Assembly: GCF_003667705.1 (NCBI RefSeq)
Contig: NZ_CP033019.1
Location: forward strand, 3,596,001 to 3,660,000
DNA: 64,000 bases
DNA from: Janthinobacterium agaricidamnosum
Lineage (GTDB): Bacteria > Pseudomonadota > Gammaproteobacteria > Burkholderiales > Burkholderiaceae_D
Direction of reading: 5' to 3'
Of the stretch, positions 1-8,911 are shown piece after piece. The notes below the pieces were generated by a model. That model searched no databases, was not told the DNA's origin, and saw only the letters and a program-made list of their open reading frames with translations. The position numbers and the translations under genes were made by a program. The number at the start of each line of letters is the position of its first letter. Position 1 is the first letter of the stretch.

Positions 1-615
1 AATCAGCACCTTCTTGGCCAGGCCGATGAAAAAAATCGTGCTGCCGATGGCGATATTGCTGGCCGACAGGCGGAAGGTACGCCGGTCGGCGAATTGCGGC
101 ATCATTTCCTTGTGATGCAAGACAGGACCGGCAATCAGATGCGGGAAATACGTGACGAACAGCAGATAGTGGACGAAGCGGCTTTCCTGCGCCTTGCCCT
201 TGCAGGTGTCGACCAGGAAGGCGATCTGCGTAAACGTGAAAAACGAGATGCCAATCGGCAGAATCACGTGCAAAGCGGGAATTGGCTGCGCCAGCAATTG
301 CGCCAGGCTGGCAACGAAAAATCCCGCGTATTTATAGTAGGCAAGCAAGCCGAGGTTGGCGGCAATGGCGGCAGCCAGTATCCATTTCTTGCGCGGCCGG
401 GGGCTGGTCGCCAGCCAGGCCGCGCAGCCATAGTTAAAGACGACGGAGCCCAGCAACAGCGGCAGGTAGCGGTAATCCCAGTACGCGTAGAAGAACAGCG
501 ACGACGACGCCAGCCAGGCGGCAGCCCATAATTCGCTGCGCCGTCCCAGGATGAAAAAACCGGCCACCGTGATGGGCAGATACGCGAACAGGAAGACGTA
601 AGAGTTAAATAACAT
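1..615 (-). CDS. MBOAT-family membrane O-acyltransferase (AlgI-like), 3' end outside window
   Basis: Reading the minus strand from an ATG at 615 gives 205 uninterrupted codons that run off the window edge. The protein starts MLFNSYVFLFAYLPIT and continues with several hydrophobic segments. Recognisable family stretches are FFYAYWDYRYLPLLL, ILPIGISFFTFTQIAFLVD and YFPHLIAGPVLHHKEM, which match the N-terminal half of alginate O-acetyltransferase AlgI and other MBOAT proteins. These integral membrane enzymes acylate extracellular polysaccharides. The catalytic histidine lies in the missing C-terminal half, so activity cannot be judged. It lies downstream of the prp cluster on the same strand, separated by about 145 bp, and is probably a separate unit. 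The substrate is unknown. Confidence 0.85.
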   Translation of the reverse strand, partial: MLFNSYVFLFAYLPITVAGFFILGRRSELWAAAWLASSSLFFYAYWDYRYLPLLLGSVVFNYGCAAWLATSPRPRKKWILAAAIAANLGLLAYYKYAGFFVASLAQLLAQPIPALHVILPIGISFFTFTQIAFLVDTCKGKAQESRFVHYLLFVTYFPHLIAGPVLHHKEMMPQFADRRTFRLSASNIAIGSTIFFIGLAKKVLI

Positions 616-759
616 CAGTTCACCCGTCGGGAAGTGTGGGAGGTCGCCAGCGTCTGCGCTGCACGCATCGCGGCTGACGCTCCCCCATTTTCCTTGTCGC
701 TCCGTTTCTTTGCTAGCAGAAATATCAACTGATCTGCCTGCGCATCGGCCTACCTGGCC

Positions 760-1959
760 TTAAAACGCGTCGCCGGGAATGCGCACGCTGCCTTCCATCA
801 GCACGCGCGCGCTGCGGCTCATGATGGCCTTGGTGACGCGCCATTGGCTATCGACCTGCTGCGCTTGCGCGCCCACCGTCAGGGTGCCGGACGGGTGGCC
901 GAAGCGCACCGAGTTGCGGGCTCCGCCGCCGGCCGCCAGGTTGACCAGGGTGCCGGGAATAGCCGCCGCCGTGCCGATGGCAACTGCCGCCGTGCCCATC
1001 ATGGCGTGGTGCAGCTTGCCCATGGACAGAGCGCGCACGAGCAGGTCGATGTCACCCGCCTCCACCTTTTTCCCGCTCGACGACACATAGCCGGCCGGTT
1101 TGGCGACAAAGGCCACCTTCGGCGTGTGCTGGCGCTTCGCCGCTTCATCGAGATGGGAAATCAAACCCATGCGCAGCGCGCCATGCGCGCGGATGGTCTC
1201 GAAGCGGGCCAGCGCGGCCGGATCGCCATTGACGGCGTCCTGCAGTTCCGTGCCCGTGTAGCCGATGGCGTGCGCATCGACGAAAATCGTCGGGATGCCG
1301 GCGTTGATCATCGTGACTTTCAACACGCCGATGCCGGGCACGTCGAGGTCATCGACGAGGTTGCCAGTAGGAAACATGGCTGAGCTGCCACCATCGCCGC
1401 CCTCCTCGTCCGCGGCCGGATCGAGAAATTCCAGCTTCACTTCGGCGGCCGGGAAGGTCACGCCATCGAGCTCGAAGTCGCCCGTTTCCTGCACTTCGCC
1501 CTGCGTCATGGGCACGTGGGCGATGATGGTCTTGCCGATATTGGCTTGCCAGATGCGCACCGTGGCGATGCCGTCGGCAGGCACGCGGGCCGCGTCCACC
1601 AGGCCGCTGGCAATGGCGAACGAGCCGACGGCGGCCGACAGGTTGCCGCAGTTGCCGCTCCAGTCGACAAAAGGCTTGTCGATCGAGACCTGGCCGAACA
1701 GGTAGTCGACGTCGTGCTCCGGCATCGTGCTTTTCGCCAGGATCACCGTCTTGCTGGTGCTCGACGTGGCGCCGCCCATGCCGTCGATCTGCTTGCCGTA
1801 AGGGTCGGGACTGCCGATCACGCGCAGCAGCAAGGCGTCGCGCGCCGCGCCCGGCACTTGCGCGCTGGCGGGCAAATCCTGCAGACGGAAGAACACGCCC
1901 TTGCTGGTGCCGCCGCGCATGTAGGTGGCGGGGATCTTGATTTGGGGTACGTGGATCAT
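760..1959 (-). CDS. prpF: 2-methylaconitate cis-trans isomerase PrpF
   Basis: This 399-residue protein has the PrpF/DUF453 signature near its start (MRGGTSKGVFF, residues 14-24) and the VDWSGNCGNLSAAVG motif (around 98-112). In the AcnD variant of the 2-methylcitrate cycle, PrpF isomerises the 2-methylaconitate made by AcnD so that the next hydration can proceed. The ATG at 1959 is preceded by an AGGAAAA ribosome site. It is the last gene of a minus-strand prpB-prpC-acnD-prpF series. The gap to acnD is about 120 bp and holds two REP-like palindromes, so prpF may be transcribed at a different level. Length is normal for the family. Confidence 0.95.
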   Translation of the reverse strand: MIHVPQIKIPATYMRGGTSKGVFFRLQDLPASAQVPGAARDALLLRVIGSPDPYGKQIDGMGGATSSTSKTVILAKSTMPEHDVDYLFGQVSIDKPFVDWSGNCGNLSAAVGSFAIASGLVDAARVPADGIATVRIWQANIGKTIIAHVPMTQGEVQETGDFELDGVTFPAAEVKLEFLDPAADEEGGDGGSSAMFPTGNLVDDLDVPGIGVLKVTMINAGIPTIFVDAHAIGYTGTELQDAVNGDPAALARFETIRAHGALRMGLISHLDEAAKRQHTPKVAFVAKPAGYVSSSGKKVEAGDIDLLVRALSMGKLHHAMMGTAAVAIGTAAAIPGTLVNLAAGGGARNSVRFGHPSGTLTVGAQAQQVDSQWRVTKAIMSRSARVLMEGSVRIPGDAF

Positions 1960-1980
1960 GAATTTTCCTGGAAGAGGTAG

Positions 1981-2073
1981 GTCGGATCAGCGGGGCATCG
2001 CCGCGCGTCATCCGACACATTGTTGGCGCGTTTTGGCAGACAGCGTCGGATTACGCGCAAGCGCTAATCCGAC
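1981..2073. repeat. REP-like palindrome pair between acnD and prpF
   Basis: Two imperfect palindromes share the arms GTCGGAT and ATCCGAC. One spans 1981-2016 (GTCGGATcagc...gcgtcATCCGAC). The other spans 2045-2073, with arms GTCGGATTACGCGC and GCGCTAATCCGAC. The same arms occur at 44692-44780. The pattern resembles repetitive extragenic palindromes. It sits in the transcribed spacer of the prp operon, where such hairpins often protect upstream mRNA or lower downstream expression. Confidence 0.7.
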
Positions 2074-2079
2074 CTGCCG

Positions 2080-4686
2080 TTACGCGGCTTTCGAAGATTC
2101 GAGGAAATCCTGGGCAAATCGCTGCAGCACGCCGCCCGCCTCGTAGATCGACACCTCTTCCGCCGTATCGAGGCGGCAGGTGACGGGCACTTCGACCTTG
2201 TCGCCGTTCTTGCGGTGGATGACGAGGGTCAAGGTGGAGCGCGGCGTGCGCTCGCCCACGACGTCGTAGGTTTCGCTGCCGTCCAGGCCCAGGGTCTTGC
2301 GGTTCACGCCCGGCAAAAACTCCAGCGGCAAGACGCCCATGCCCACCAGGTTGGTGCGGTGGATGCGTTCAAAACCTTCGGCCACGATGGCTTCCACGCC
2401 GGCCAGGCGCACGCCCTTGGCGGCCCAGTCGCGCGAGGAACCCTGGCCATAGTCGGCGCCGGCGATGATGATCAATGGCTGCTTGCGCTCCATGTACACC
2501 TCGATGGCTTCCCACATGCGCGAGATTTTGCCTTCCGGCTCGATGCGCGTGAGCGAACCGGCCTTCACTTTGCCGTCCTCGATGACCATCTCGTTCTTCA
2601 AGGTCGGATTGGCGAACGTGGCGCGCTGCGCCGTCAAATGGTCGCCCCGGTGCGTGGCGTAGGAATTGAAGTCTTCCTCGGGCAAACCCATCTTCGCCAG
2701 GTATTCGCCGGCCGCGCTGTCGAGCATGATGGCGTTCGATGGCGACAGGTGGTCGGTGGTGATGTTGTCGCCCAGGACGGCCAGCGGACGCATGCCTTTC
2801 AAGGGGCGCGCGCCGGCCAGCGCGCCTTCCCAGTATGGCGGCCGGCGGATGTACGTCGTCTGCGGGCGCCAGTCGTACAGCGGGCTGACCTTGATGCCGT
2901 CATCCGCCTGCGCGGCGAACATGGGGATATACACCTTGCGGAACTGCTCCGGCTTGACGCTGGACGCGACGATGGCGTCGATTTCCTCGTCGGACGGCCA
3001 GATATCTTTCAACAGAATCGGTTTGCCGTCCGCGTCATGGCCCAGCACATCCTTTTCGATGTCGAAGCGGATGGTGCCGGCAATCGCGTAGGCCACCACC
3101 AGCGGCGGCGAGGCGAGGAAAGCCTGTTTCGCGTACGGGTGGATGCGGCCGTCGAAGTTGCGGTTGCCCGACAGGACGGCCGTGGCGTACAGGTCGCGCG
3201 ACACCACTTCGTCCTGGATGACGGGGTCGAGCGCGCCCGACATGCCGTTGCACGAGGTGCAGGCGAAAGCCACCACGCCAAAGCCCAATGCTTCGAGTTC
3301 CGGCATCAGGCCCGCTTCCTGCAGGTACAGCTCCACGGTTTTCGAGCCGGGCGCCAGCGACGATTTGACCCACGGCTTGCGCGTCAGGCCCAGGCGGTTC
3401 GCATTGCGCGCGATCAGGCCGGCCGCGATCATGTTGCGCGGGTTGTTCGTATTGGTGCAGCTGGTGATGGCGGCGATGATGACGGCGCCGTCCGGCATCT
3501 TGCCCGGTTCGTTTTCCACCACGCCGGAAATCCCGCGCGCGGCCAGTTCCGACGTCGGCACGCGGTTGTGCGGATTCGACGGCCCGGCGATATTGCGCAC
3601 GACGGACGACAGGTCGAAGCTCAAGACGCGCTCGTACTGGGCGTCCACCAGGCTGTCGGCCCACAGGCCCGTTTCCTTGGCGTACAGCTCCACCAGTTTG
3701 ACCAGTTCGTCGTCGCGGCCCGTCAGTTTCAGATACTTGATGGTTTGCGCATCGATGTAGAACATGGCGGCCGTGGCGCCGAATTCCGGCGCCATATTCG
3801 AGATCGTGGCGCGGTCGCCCAGGGTCAGGTGCGATGCGCCTTCGCCAAAGAATTCCAGGTAGGAGGAGACGACCTTCTGCTTGCGCAGGAACTCCGTCAG
3901 CGCCAGCACCGTGTCCGTGGCCGTGATGCCCGGCTGCGGTTTACCCGTCAGCTTGACGCCGATGATGTCGGGCAGGCGCATCCACGAAGCGCGGCCCAGC
4001 ATCACGCTTTCGGCCTCCAGGCCGCCCACGCCGATGGCGATCACGCCCAGCGCGTCGACCATGGGCGTATGCGAATCCGTGCCGACCAGGGTGTCGGGAT
4101 AGGCCACGCCGTCCTGCACCTGGATCACGGGCGACATGCGCTCGAGGTTAATCTGGTGCAGGATGCCGTTCCCCGGCGGGATCACGTCGACGTTTTTAAA
4201 CGCTTTCTTGGTCCAGTCGATGAAATCGAAACGGTCTTCGTTGCGGCGGTCTTCGATGGCGCGGTTCTTGGCGAAGGCGTCGGGGTCGAAACCGCCGCAT
4301 TCGACGGCCAGCGAGTGGTCGACCACCAGCTGCGTGGGCACCACCGGGTTGACGAGCGCCGGGTCGCCGCCCTGGGCAGCGATGGCGTCGCGCAAGCCGG
4401 CCAGGTCGACCAGGGCCGTCTGGCCCAGGATGTCATGGCAGACGACGCGGGCGGGGAACCAGGGAAAATCGAGGTCGCGGCGGCGTTCGATGAACTGGCT
4501 CAGCGAAGCGTCCAGGGTGGCCGGGTCGCAGCGGCGCACGAGGTTTTCCGCCAGTACGCGCGAGGTGTAGGGCAAAGTGGCGTAGGCGCCTGGCTGGATC
4601 GCATCGACGGCGGCGCGCGTGTCGAAATAGTCTAGCTGGGTGCCCGGCAAGGACTTGCGGTACAGGGTATTCATGGGGGTGCTCAT
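2080..4686 (-). CDS. acnD: Fe/S-dependent 2-methylisocitrate dehydratase AcnD
   Basis: An aconitase-superfamily protein of 868 residues. It carries the [4Fe-4S] cysteines in ITSCTNTNNPRNM and FACTSCNGMSG and the C-terminal swivel-domain motif GADYGQGSSRDWAAKG. Together with PrpF it replaces PrpD: AcnD dehydrates 2-methylcitrate to a 2-methylaconitate. The start is [11 protein letters not shown] at 4686, whose A overlaps the TAA stop of prpC (TAATG), so translation is likely coupled; a second ATG lies 12 nt downstream. The open frame continues upstream to 4914, but that stretch is antisense-frame noise inside prpC. Identification as AcnD rather than general AcnA rests on its position between prpC and prpF and on its length. 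Confidence 0.95.
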   Translation of the reverse strand: MSTPMNTLYRKSLPGTQLDYFDTRAAVDAIQPGAYATLPYTSRVLAENLVRRCDPATLDASLSQFIERRRDLDFPWFPARVVCHDILGQTALVDLAGLRDAIAAQGGDPALVNPVVPTQLVVDHSLAVECGGFDPDAFAKNRAIEDRRNEDRFDFIDWTKKAFKNVDVIPPGNGILHQINLERMSPVIQVQDGVAYPDTLVGTDSHTPMVDALGVIAIGVGGLEAESVMLGRASWMRLPDIIGVKLTGKPQPGITATDTVLALTEFLRKQKVVSSYLEFFGEGASHLTLGDRATISNMAPEFGATAAMFYIDAQTIKYLKLTGRDDELVKLVELYAKETGLWADSLVDAQYERVLSFDLSSVVRNIAGPSNPHNRVPTSELAARGISGVVENEPGKMPDGAVIIAAITSCTNTNNPRNMIAAGLIARNANRLGLTRKPWVKSSLAPGSKTVELYLQEAGLMPELEALGFGVVAFACTSCNGMSGALDPVIQDEVVSRDLYATAVLSGNRNFDGRIHPYAKQAFLASPPLVVAYAIAGTIRFDIEKDVLGHDADGKPILLKDIWPSDEEIDAIVASSVKPEQFRKVYIPMFAAQADDGIKVSPLYDWRPQTTYIRRPPYWEGALAGARPLKGMRPLAVLGDNITTDHLSPSNAIMLDSAAGEYLAKMGLPEEDFNSYATHRGDHLTAQRATFANPTLKNEMVIEDGKVKAGSLTRIEPEGKISRMWEAIEVYMERKQPLIIIAGADYGQGSSRDWAAKGVRLAGVEAIVAEGFERIHRTNLVGMGVLPLEFLPGVNRKTLGLDGSETYDVVGERTPRSTLTLVIHRKNGDKVEVPVTCRLDTAEEVSIYEAGGVLQRFAQDFLESSKAA

Positions 4687-5840
4687 TATTTGCGGTCCTT
4701 GATTGGCACGAATTCCAGGTCTTCCGGGCCCACGTAATTGGCACTCGGGCGGATGATCTTGTTGTCGATGCGCTGTTCGATGATGTGGGCAGCCCAGCCC
4801 GAGGTGCGCGAGATGACGAACAGCGGCGTGAACATCGCCGTCGGCACGCCCATCATGTGGTACGACACGGCCGAGAACCAGTCCAGGTTCGGGAACATGT
4901 TCTTGATTTCCCACATGACCGATTCCAGGCGCTCGGCGATGTCGAACATTTTGGTCGATCCCGCTTCCTGCGACAGCGAACGGGCCACTTCCTTGATGAC
5001 TTTATTGCGCGGGTCCGAAATTGTGTAGACGGGGTGGCCGAAGCCGATCACCACTTCCTTGTTGGCGACGCGTTCGCGGATGTCCGCTTCCGCTTCGTCG
5101 GCATTGTCGTAGCGCTTCTGGATGTCCAGCGCCACTTCGTTGGCGCCGCCGTGTTTCGGGCCGCGCAGCGCGCCGATGGCGCCCGTGATGGCCGAATGGA
5201 TGTCCGAACCCGTGCCGGCGATCACGCGGCTGGTGAAGGTCGACGCGTTGAATTCGTGTTCCGCATACAGGATCAGCGACGTGTGCATGGCTTTTTCCCA
5301 CGACGCCGAGGGTTTTTCGCCGTGCAGCAGGTGCAGGAAGTGGCCGCCGATCGAGTCGTCGTCCGTTTCCACTTCGATGCGCTTGCCGTTATGGCTGTAG
5401 TGGTACCAGTACAGCAGCATGGAGCCGAACGACGCCATCAGGCGGTCGGCGATGTCGCGCGCGCCCGGCGCGTTATGGTCATCCTTTTCCGGCAAGGCGC
5501 AGCCGAGCACGGACACGCCCGTGCGCATCACGTCCATCGGGTGGGCGGCGGCCGGCAGCGCTTCCAGCGCCGCTTTCACTGCAGACGGCAAGCCGCGCAA
5601 GGACTTCAGCTTGGCCTTGTAGCCTTTCAGTTCCGCCAAGGTTGGCAGCTTGCCGTGCACCAGCAAATAAGCGATTTCCTCGAATTCGCAGCTGTCGGCC
5701 ACGTCCAGGATGTCGTAGCCGCGGTAATGCAAATCGTTGCCGGTCTTGCCGACCGAGCACAGCGCCGTGTTGCCGGCGGTGACGCCGGACAGGGCGACGG
5801 ATTTTTTAGGCTTGAAAGTGGCGGCTTGCGGTGCGGTCAT
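4686..5840 (-). CDS. prpC: 2-methylcitrate synthase PrpC
   Basis: A 384-residue citrate-synthase-family enzyme that condenses propionyl-CoA with oxaloacetate. Conserved active-site regions are visible: [24 protein letters not shown] and [14 protein letters not shown], supplying the two catalytic histidines and the aspartate. The start is placed at the ATG at 5840 ([10 protein letters not shown]), preceded by TTTGGAGAACACA with a good GGAG site. The open frame reaches 5876, but those extra residues lack a ribosome site. It follows prpB by 69 bp and overlaps acnD by one base. Confidence 0.96.
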   Translation of the reverse strand: MTAPQAATFKPKKSVALSGVTAGNTALCSVGKTGNDLHYRGYDILDVADSCEFEEIAYLLVHGKLPTLAELKGYKAKLKSLRGLPSAVKAALEALPAAAHPMDVMRTGVSVLGCALPEKDDHNAPGARDIADRLMASFGSMLLYWYHYSHNGKRIEVETDDDSIGGHFLHLLHGEKPSASWEKAMHTSLILYAEHEFNASTFTSRVIAGTGSDIHSAITGAIGALRGPKHGGANEVALDIQKRYDNADEAEADIRERVANKEVVIGFGHPVYTISDPRNKVIKEVARSLSQEAGSTKMFDIAERLESVMWEIKNMFPNLDWFSAVSYHMMGVPTAMFTPLFVISRTSGWAAHIIEQRIDNKIIRPSANYVGPEDLEFVPIKDRK

Positions 5841-5909
5841 TGTGTTCTCCAAATTGAATAGTCTCGGGTGCGTCACTGCGGGACCGGCATGCGGTCCCTG
5901 TTTCTTTAC

Positions 5910-6797
5910 TTATTTCTTTTGCGCGGCGAACAGCGCGTCGAGTTTTTGCTCGAAATCATGATAGTTGATCGATTCATACAGCTCCATGCGCGTCTGCATG
6001 GTGTCGACGACATTCTTTTGCGTACCGTCGCGGCGCAGCGCCTGGTAGACGTTTTCCGCCGCCTTGTTCATGGCGCGGAAGGCCGACAACGGGTACAGGG
6101 CCAGGCCCACGTGGGCGCTGCGCAGCTCGTCCAGCGTGAACAGCGGCGTGGAACCGAATTCCGTGATGTTGGCCAGGATCGGCACGTTGACGGCCTTGGC
6201 GAACGTGGCGTACATGTCCAGGTCCGTGATGGCTTCCGGGAAGATCATGTCGGCGCCCGCTTCGACGCAGGCGACGGCGCGCTCCAGTGCCGCTTCCAGG
6301 CCATCGACGGCCAGCGCATCGGTACGCGCCATGATGACGAAATTCGGGTCCGTGCGCGCATCGACGGCCGCTTTGATGCGGTCGACCATCTCTTCCTTGC
6401 TGACGATTTCCTTGCCCGGACGGTGACCGCAGCGCTTGGCGCCCACCTGGTCTTCGATGTGCAGGCCGGCCGCGCCGAACTTGATCATCGATTTCACCGT
6501 GCGCGCCACGTTGAAGGCTGAGGCGCCGAAGCCCGTGTCGGCGTCGACCAGCAGCGGCAGATCGCACACGTCGGTGATGCGGCGGATGTCGGTCAGCACG
6601 TCGTCCAGGCTGGAAATGCCCAGATCGGGCAAGCCCAGCGAGCCGGCCGCGACGCCGCCGCCGGACAGGTAGATGGCCTTATAGCCGGCGCGCTTGGCCA
6701 GCAAGGCGTGGTTGGCGTTGATGGCGCCGACGACTTGCAACGGGGATTCTTCCTGGACGGCCTTGCGGAATGCGGCACCTGCGGAGTATTGAGTCAT
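5910..6797 (-). CDS. prpB: 2-methylisocitrate lyase PrpB
   Basis: A 295-residue member of the isocitrate lyase/PEP mutase superfamily that splits 2-methylisocitrate into pyruvate and succinate, closing the 2-methylcitrate cycle. Family landmarks are [18 protein letters not shown], the metal-binding DADTGFG and the active-site cysteine loop [10 protein letters not shown]. It is the first gene of the prp series. The ATG at 6797 follows an AAGGTG ribosome site and lies about 64 nt downstream of a perfect sigma-54 promoter. No prpR regulator gene is next to it. Confidence 0.97.
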   Translation of the reverse strand: MTQYSAGAAFRKAVQEESPLQVVGAINANHALLAKRAGYKAIYLSGGGVAAGSLGLPDLGISSLDDVLTDIRRITDVCDLPLLVDADTGFGASAFNVARTVKSMIKFGAAGLHIEDQVGAKRCGHRPGKEIVSKEEMVDRIKAAVDARTDPNFVIMARTDALAVDGLEAALERAVACVEAGADMIFPEAITDLDMYATFAKAVNVPILANITEFGSTPLFTLDELRSAHVGLALYPLSAFRAMNKAAENVYQALRRDGTQKNVVDTMQTRMELYESINYHDFEQKLDALFAAQKK

Positions 6798-6861
6798 GTG
6801 TTCACCTTATGGGTTTCGGACGGTCCCGAATGTTTCACGGAGTGGCTATGAACATTGATAT

Positions 6862-6877
6862 TGCAAATGCCGTGCCA
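6862..6877 (-). promoter_or_regulatory. Sigma-54 promoter of the prp operon
   Basis: On the minus strand the sequence reads TGGCACGGCATTTGCA. This matches the RpoN consensus TGGCAC-N5-TTGCA at every -24 and -12 position. It points at prpB with a leader of about 64 nt to the ATG. Sigma-54 control with the activator PrpR is established for enterobacterial prp operons. Confidence 0.9.
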
Positions 6878-6998
6878 GCACCATGCGCTCGCGCGGAAAA
6901 TGCACCACGGCACAGTGAAAACCAGGGAAATGGCCACGCATCGGCGCTGCACGCGTTGTCACGCCAGGGAACAGCGATGTCACGATTCAGGCCAATGA

Positions 6999-7049
6999 TG
7001 TTTCAAATATGTTTCAACCATTCCATTTGAAACATTGAAACATGAAACA
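6999..7049. promoter_or_regulatory. Upstream activator cluster, five TGTTTCA/TGAAACA heptamers
   Basis: TGTTTCA occurs at 6999-7005 and 7010-7016. Its complement TGAAACA occurs at 7028-7034, 7036-7042 and 7043-7049. The outer copies form inverted repeats extended by AAAT/ATTT. The cluster lies roughly 120-190 bp upstream of the sigma-54 promoter, the usual position of an enhancer bound by an NtrC-type activator such as PrpR. The factor itself is inferred. Confidence 0.7.
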
Positions 7050-7075
7050 TATGAGACTGCCACCGGCGACGCGCA

Positions 7076-7103
7076 TAAAAAAACAGCCGGCGGGTGCCGG
7101 CTG
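7076..7103 (-). terminator. Rho-independent terminator after the 82-residue gene
   Basis: On the minus strand CAGCCGGC-ACCC-GCCGGCTG forms an 8-bp perfect stem followed by seven T. It closes the gene at 7127-7375 and insulates it from the prp promoter region. Confidence 0.85.
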
Positions 7104-7126
7104 CAGGTTTGCTGGAAATGCAGGGT

Positions 7127-7375
7127 CTACGCCAGCCGCACCAGCGGATTGGCGATGATGTTGTCGATCTGGCGCACGGCTTCTTCGCAGGCGGCGGCAA
7201 TGGCGCCCTCCTCGTCGTCGCGCACGAATTGCATGGTCGAGCCTTCGAACACCTCCAGGCCTTCCGCCGTGGCGCGTTCAATGTCGCAGCTGGCCGACCA
7301 TTTGCCATCGGTGGTGGGCACGGCCAGGGGAACGATTTCCCAGCCTTTATAGTGAATTTTAGAACTGCTATTCAT
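7127..7375 (-). CDS. Small hypothetical protein, paralogue of 7498-7734
   Basis: An 82-residue soluble protein of unknown function. The ATG at 7375 follows a strong AAAGGAGGC ribosome site, and a clean terminator follows the stop. The pattern is an N-terminal beta-rich segment (HYKGWEIVPLAVP...GKWSASCDIER) and a C-terminal amphipathic helix (AAACEEAVRQIDNII). The neighbouring 78-residue protein has the same plan (YRGFTISVTPQ...LWDFTYRLQR, then GLEVARTEVDNLL), so the two look like diverged tandem copies. No signal peptide or membrane segment is seen. Confidence 0.75.
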   Translation of the reverse strand: MNSSSKIHYKGWEIVPLAVPTTDGKWSASCDIERATAEGLEVFEGSTMQFVRDDEEGAIAAACEEAVRQIDNIIANPLVRLA

Positions 7376-7497
7376 GGGGTGCCTCCTTTGACTGACTCAA
7401 TACTGGAAATCGTAGCATGAAGCGTGACCGCTAGCGACGTGTTTCACGCGCCGGCGCGCGGTCAGGCCGACTTTCAGGCTAAACGATTTACGCTGGC

Positions 7498-7734
7498 TCA
7501 AGGACGCAGCAGATTATCCACTTCCGTCCTGGCCACTTCCAGGCCCGCCGTGCAGGCGGTCTCGGGCGCCGCGTAGCCGCCCAGGGTGCGGCTGCGCGTG
7601 ATCGCCTGCGCTTCCGGCTCACCGTCGCGCTGCAGGCGGTAGGTAAAATCCCATAAATCGTCGTTGTCCTTTTGCGGGGTCACGGAAATCGTAAAACCGC
7701 GGTACTGTTCGCTGCTTGCAGTGATATCGTTCAT
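7498..7734 (-). CDS. Small hypothetical protein, paralogue of 7127-7375
   Basis: A 78-residue protein with a strong CAAGGAGGAATTC ribosome site directly before the ATG at 7734. It starts MNDITASSEQYRGFTISV and ends in a helix ending VDNLLRP. Spacing of the YRGF/YKGW motif, the basic-aromatic strand and the terminal helix parallels the downstream 82-residue protein. Function is unknown. The 120-bp gap between them is enough for a separate promoter. Confidence 0.75.
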   Translation of the reverse strand: MNDITASSEQYRGFTISVTPQKDNDDLWDFTYRLQRDGEPEAQAITRSRTLGGYAAPETACTAGLEVARTEVDNLLRP

Positions 7735-7912
7735 GAATTCCTCCTTGGAAGAATGAGGTTACCATGCTGCAAGCGCGAGCGTGCGCACGACTGCGACGGA
7801 GGCATGCATGCCCGCTTATCTGTTTTTCGCATGTCAAATGTCAATTTGCAGCATTTTTTTAGCGAACTCTGGCGATATAATGCCATTCCCTTGCCCGTCC
7901 CTTGCCGCCGCG

Positions 7913-8770
7913 ATGACTCCACAAATCCAAGCTTTCTTCGACCCGACCACCGCCACCGTCACCTACGTTGTCTACGAAGCGGATGGCCGGGACTGCGCCA
8001 TCATCGATTCCGTGCTCGATTACGACCCGAAGGCGGGCCGCACTTCAACCGCCTCGGCCGACAAGGTGATCGCCTTCGTGCGCGAACACGGCTTGCAGTG
8101 CCGTTGGCTGCTGGAAACCCATGCGCACGCCGATCATCTTTCCGCCGCGCCCTACCTGCAACAGCAGCTGGGCGGCGACGTGGCCATCGGCGCCGCCATC
8201 CAGACGGTGCAGCAGGCCTTCGCCGCCGTCTACCACCAGGACGGCGCCAGGGCCGACGGCTCGCAGTTCGACCAGCTGTTCGCGCCAGACCAGGTGTTTC
8301 ATATCGGCAAACTGGAAGTACGCGCGCTGCACGTGCCCGGCCACACGCCGGCCGACCTGGCGTACCAGATCGGCGACGCCGTTTTCGTGGGCGACACCCT
8401 GTTCATGCCGGACGTAGGCTCGGCCCGCTGCGACTTCCCCGGCGGTTCCGCGACCCTGCTGTACCGCTCCGTGCAGCGCTTGCTGGCACTGCCGCCGCAG
8501 ACGCGGCTGTTCATGTGCCACGACTACCCGCCCAACGGCCGCGCGCCGCGCTGGGAAGTGACGGTGGCCGAACAGCGCGCCAGCAATATCCACTTGCGCG
8601 ACGGCATCACGGAAGAACAATTCGTGGCCATGCGCACGGGCCGCGACGCCACCCTGGACATGCCGACCCTGATCCTGCCTGCCATCCAGGTCAACATCAA
8701 CGCGGGCAAGCTGCCCGAGCCGGAAGACAATGGCGTGCGCTATCTCAAGATACCGCTGAACGCGATCTGA
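7913..8770 (+). CDS. MBL-fold metallohydrolase (persulfide dioxygenase/Blh-like)
   Basis: A 285-residue metallo-beta-lactamase-fold protein. It shows the metal-binding motif THAHADHLSAA, a second histidine in PGHTPADLAY, an aspartate in FVGDTLF and a C-terminal CHDYPP histidine. The overall pattern resembles the glyoxalase-II-like persulfide dioxygenase/Blh group that oxidises sulfane sulfur on glutathione; this is inferred from motif layout. The start MTPQIQAFFDP is chosen because the family begins here. The frame also offers an ATG at 7880, but that overlaps a likely -10 box (TATAAT at 7876-7881). No BigR-type regulator or rhodanese gene is adjacent. Confidence 0.88.
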   Translation: MTPQIQAFFDPTTATVTYVVYEADGRDCAIIDSVLDYDPKAGRTSTASADKVIAFVREHGLQCRWLLETHAHADHLSAAPYLQQQLGGDVAIGAAIQTVQQAFAAVYHQDGARADGSQFDQLFAPDQVFHIGKLEVRALHVPGHTPADLAYQIGDAVFVGDTLFMPDVGSARCDFPGGSATLLYRSVQRLLALPPQTRLFMCHDYPPNGRAPRWEVTVAEQRASNIHLRDGITEEQFVAMRTGRDATLDMPTLILPAIQVNINAGKLPEPEDNGVRYLKIPLNAI

Positions 8771-8828
8771 TCCCTGCGGGCACTGCCCGCCCGCCTCCCC
8801 TCCTTTCTTGACACCACGCAAGTTCCAC

Positions 8829-8863
8829 CTCAGGCAATCCGCATACAGTGCAGATTGCCTGAG
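8829..8863. repeat. 11-bp inverted repeat upstream of tle3
   Basis: CTCAGGCAATC (8829-8839) and GATTGCCTGAG (8853-8863) form a perfect inverted repeat with a 13-nt loop. No T-run follows on either strand, so it is a weak terminator candidate. It could be an operator for the downstream gene or a Rho-independent-like end for the hydrolase gene. Confidence 0.6.
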
Positions 8864-8911
8864 TTCACTTTGGCGCCGCTTTTTCCTGCTTAACGCTGAC
8901 GGAGCGCCCGC

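Larger units (their letters stand above)
6798..7075. other. prpB upstream control region, no gene seen
   Basis: About 280 bp lie between prpB and the terminator of the next small gene. It contains the sigma-54 promoter and a cluster of TGTTTCA/TGAAACA heptamers, listed separately, plus one further TGTTTCA at 6831-6837 in the leader. Short open frames here have no ribosome site and cross these elements, so I call no gene. Confidence 0.6.

Noticed and set aside
2215-4635. 806-codon plus-strand open frame
   Set aside because: Antisense to acnD, with shadow-type composition and no family motifs.
6770-7030. 86-codon plus-strand frame in the prp control region
   Set aside because: It overlaps the prpB start, the sigma-54 promoter and the activator sites and has no ribosome site.
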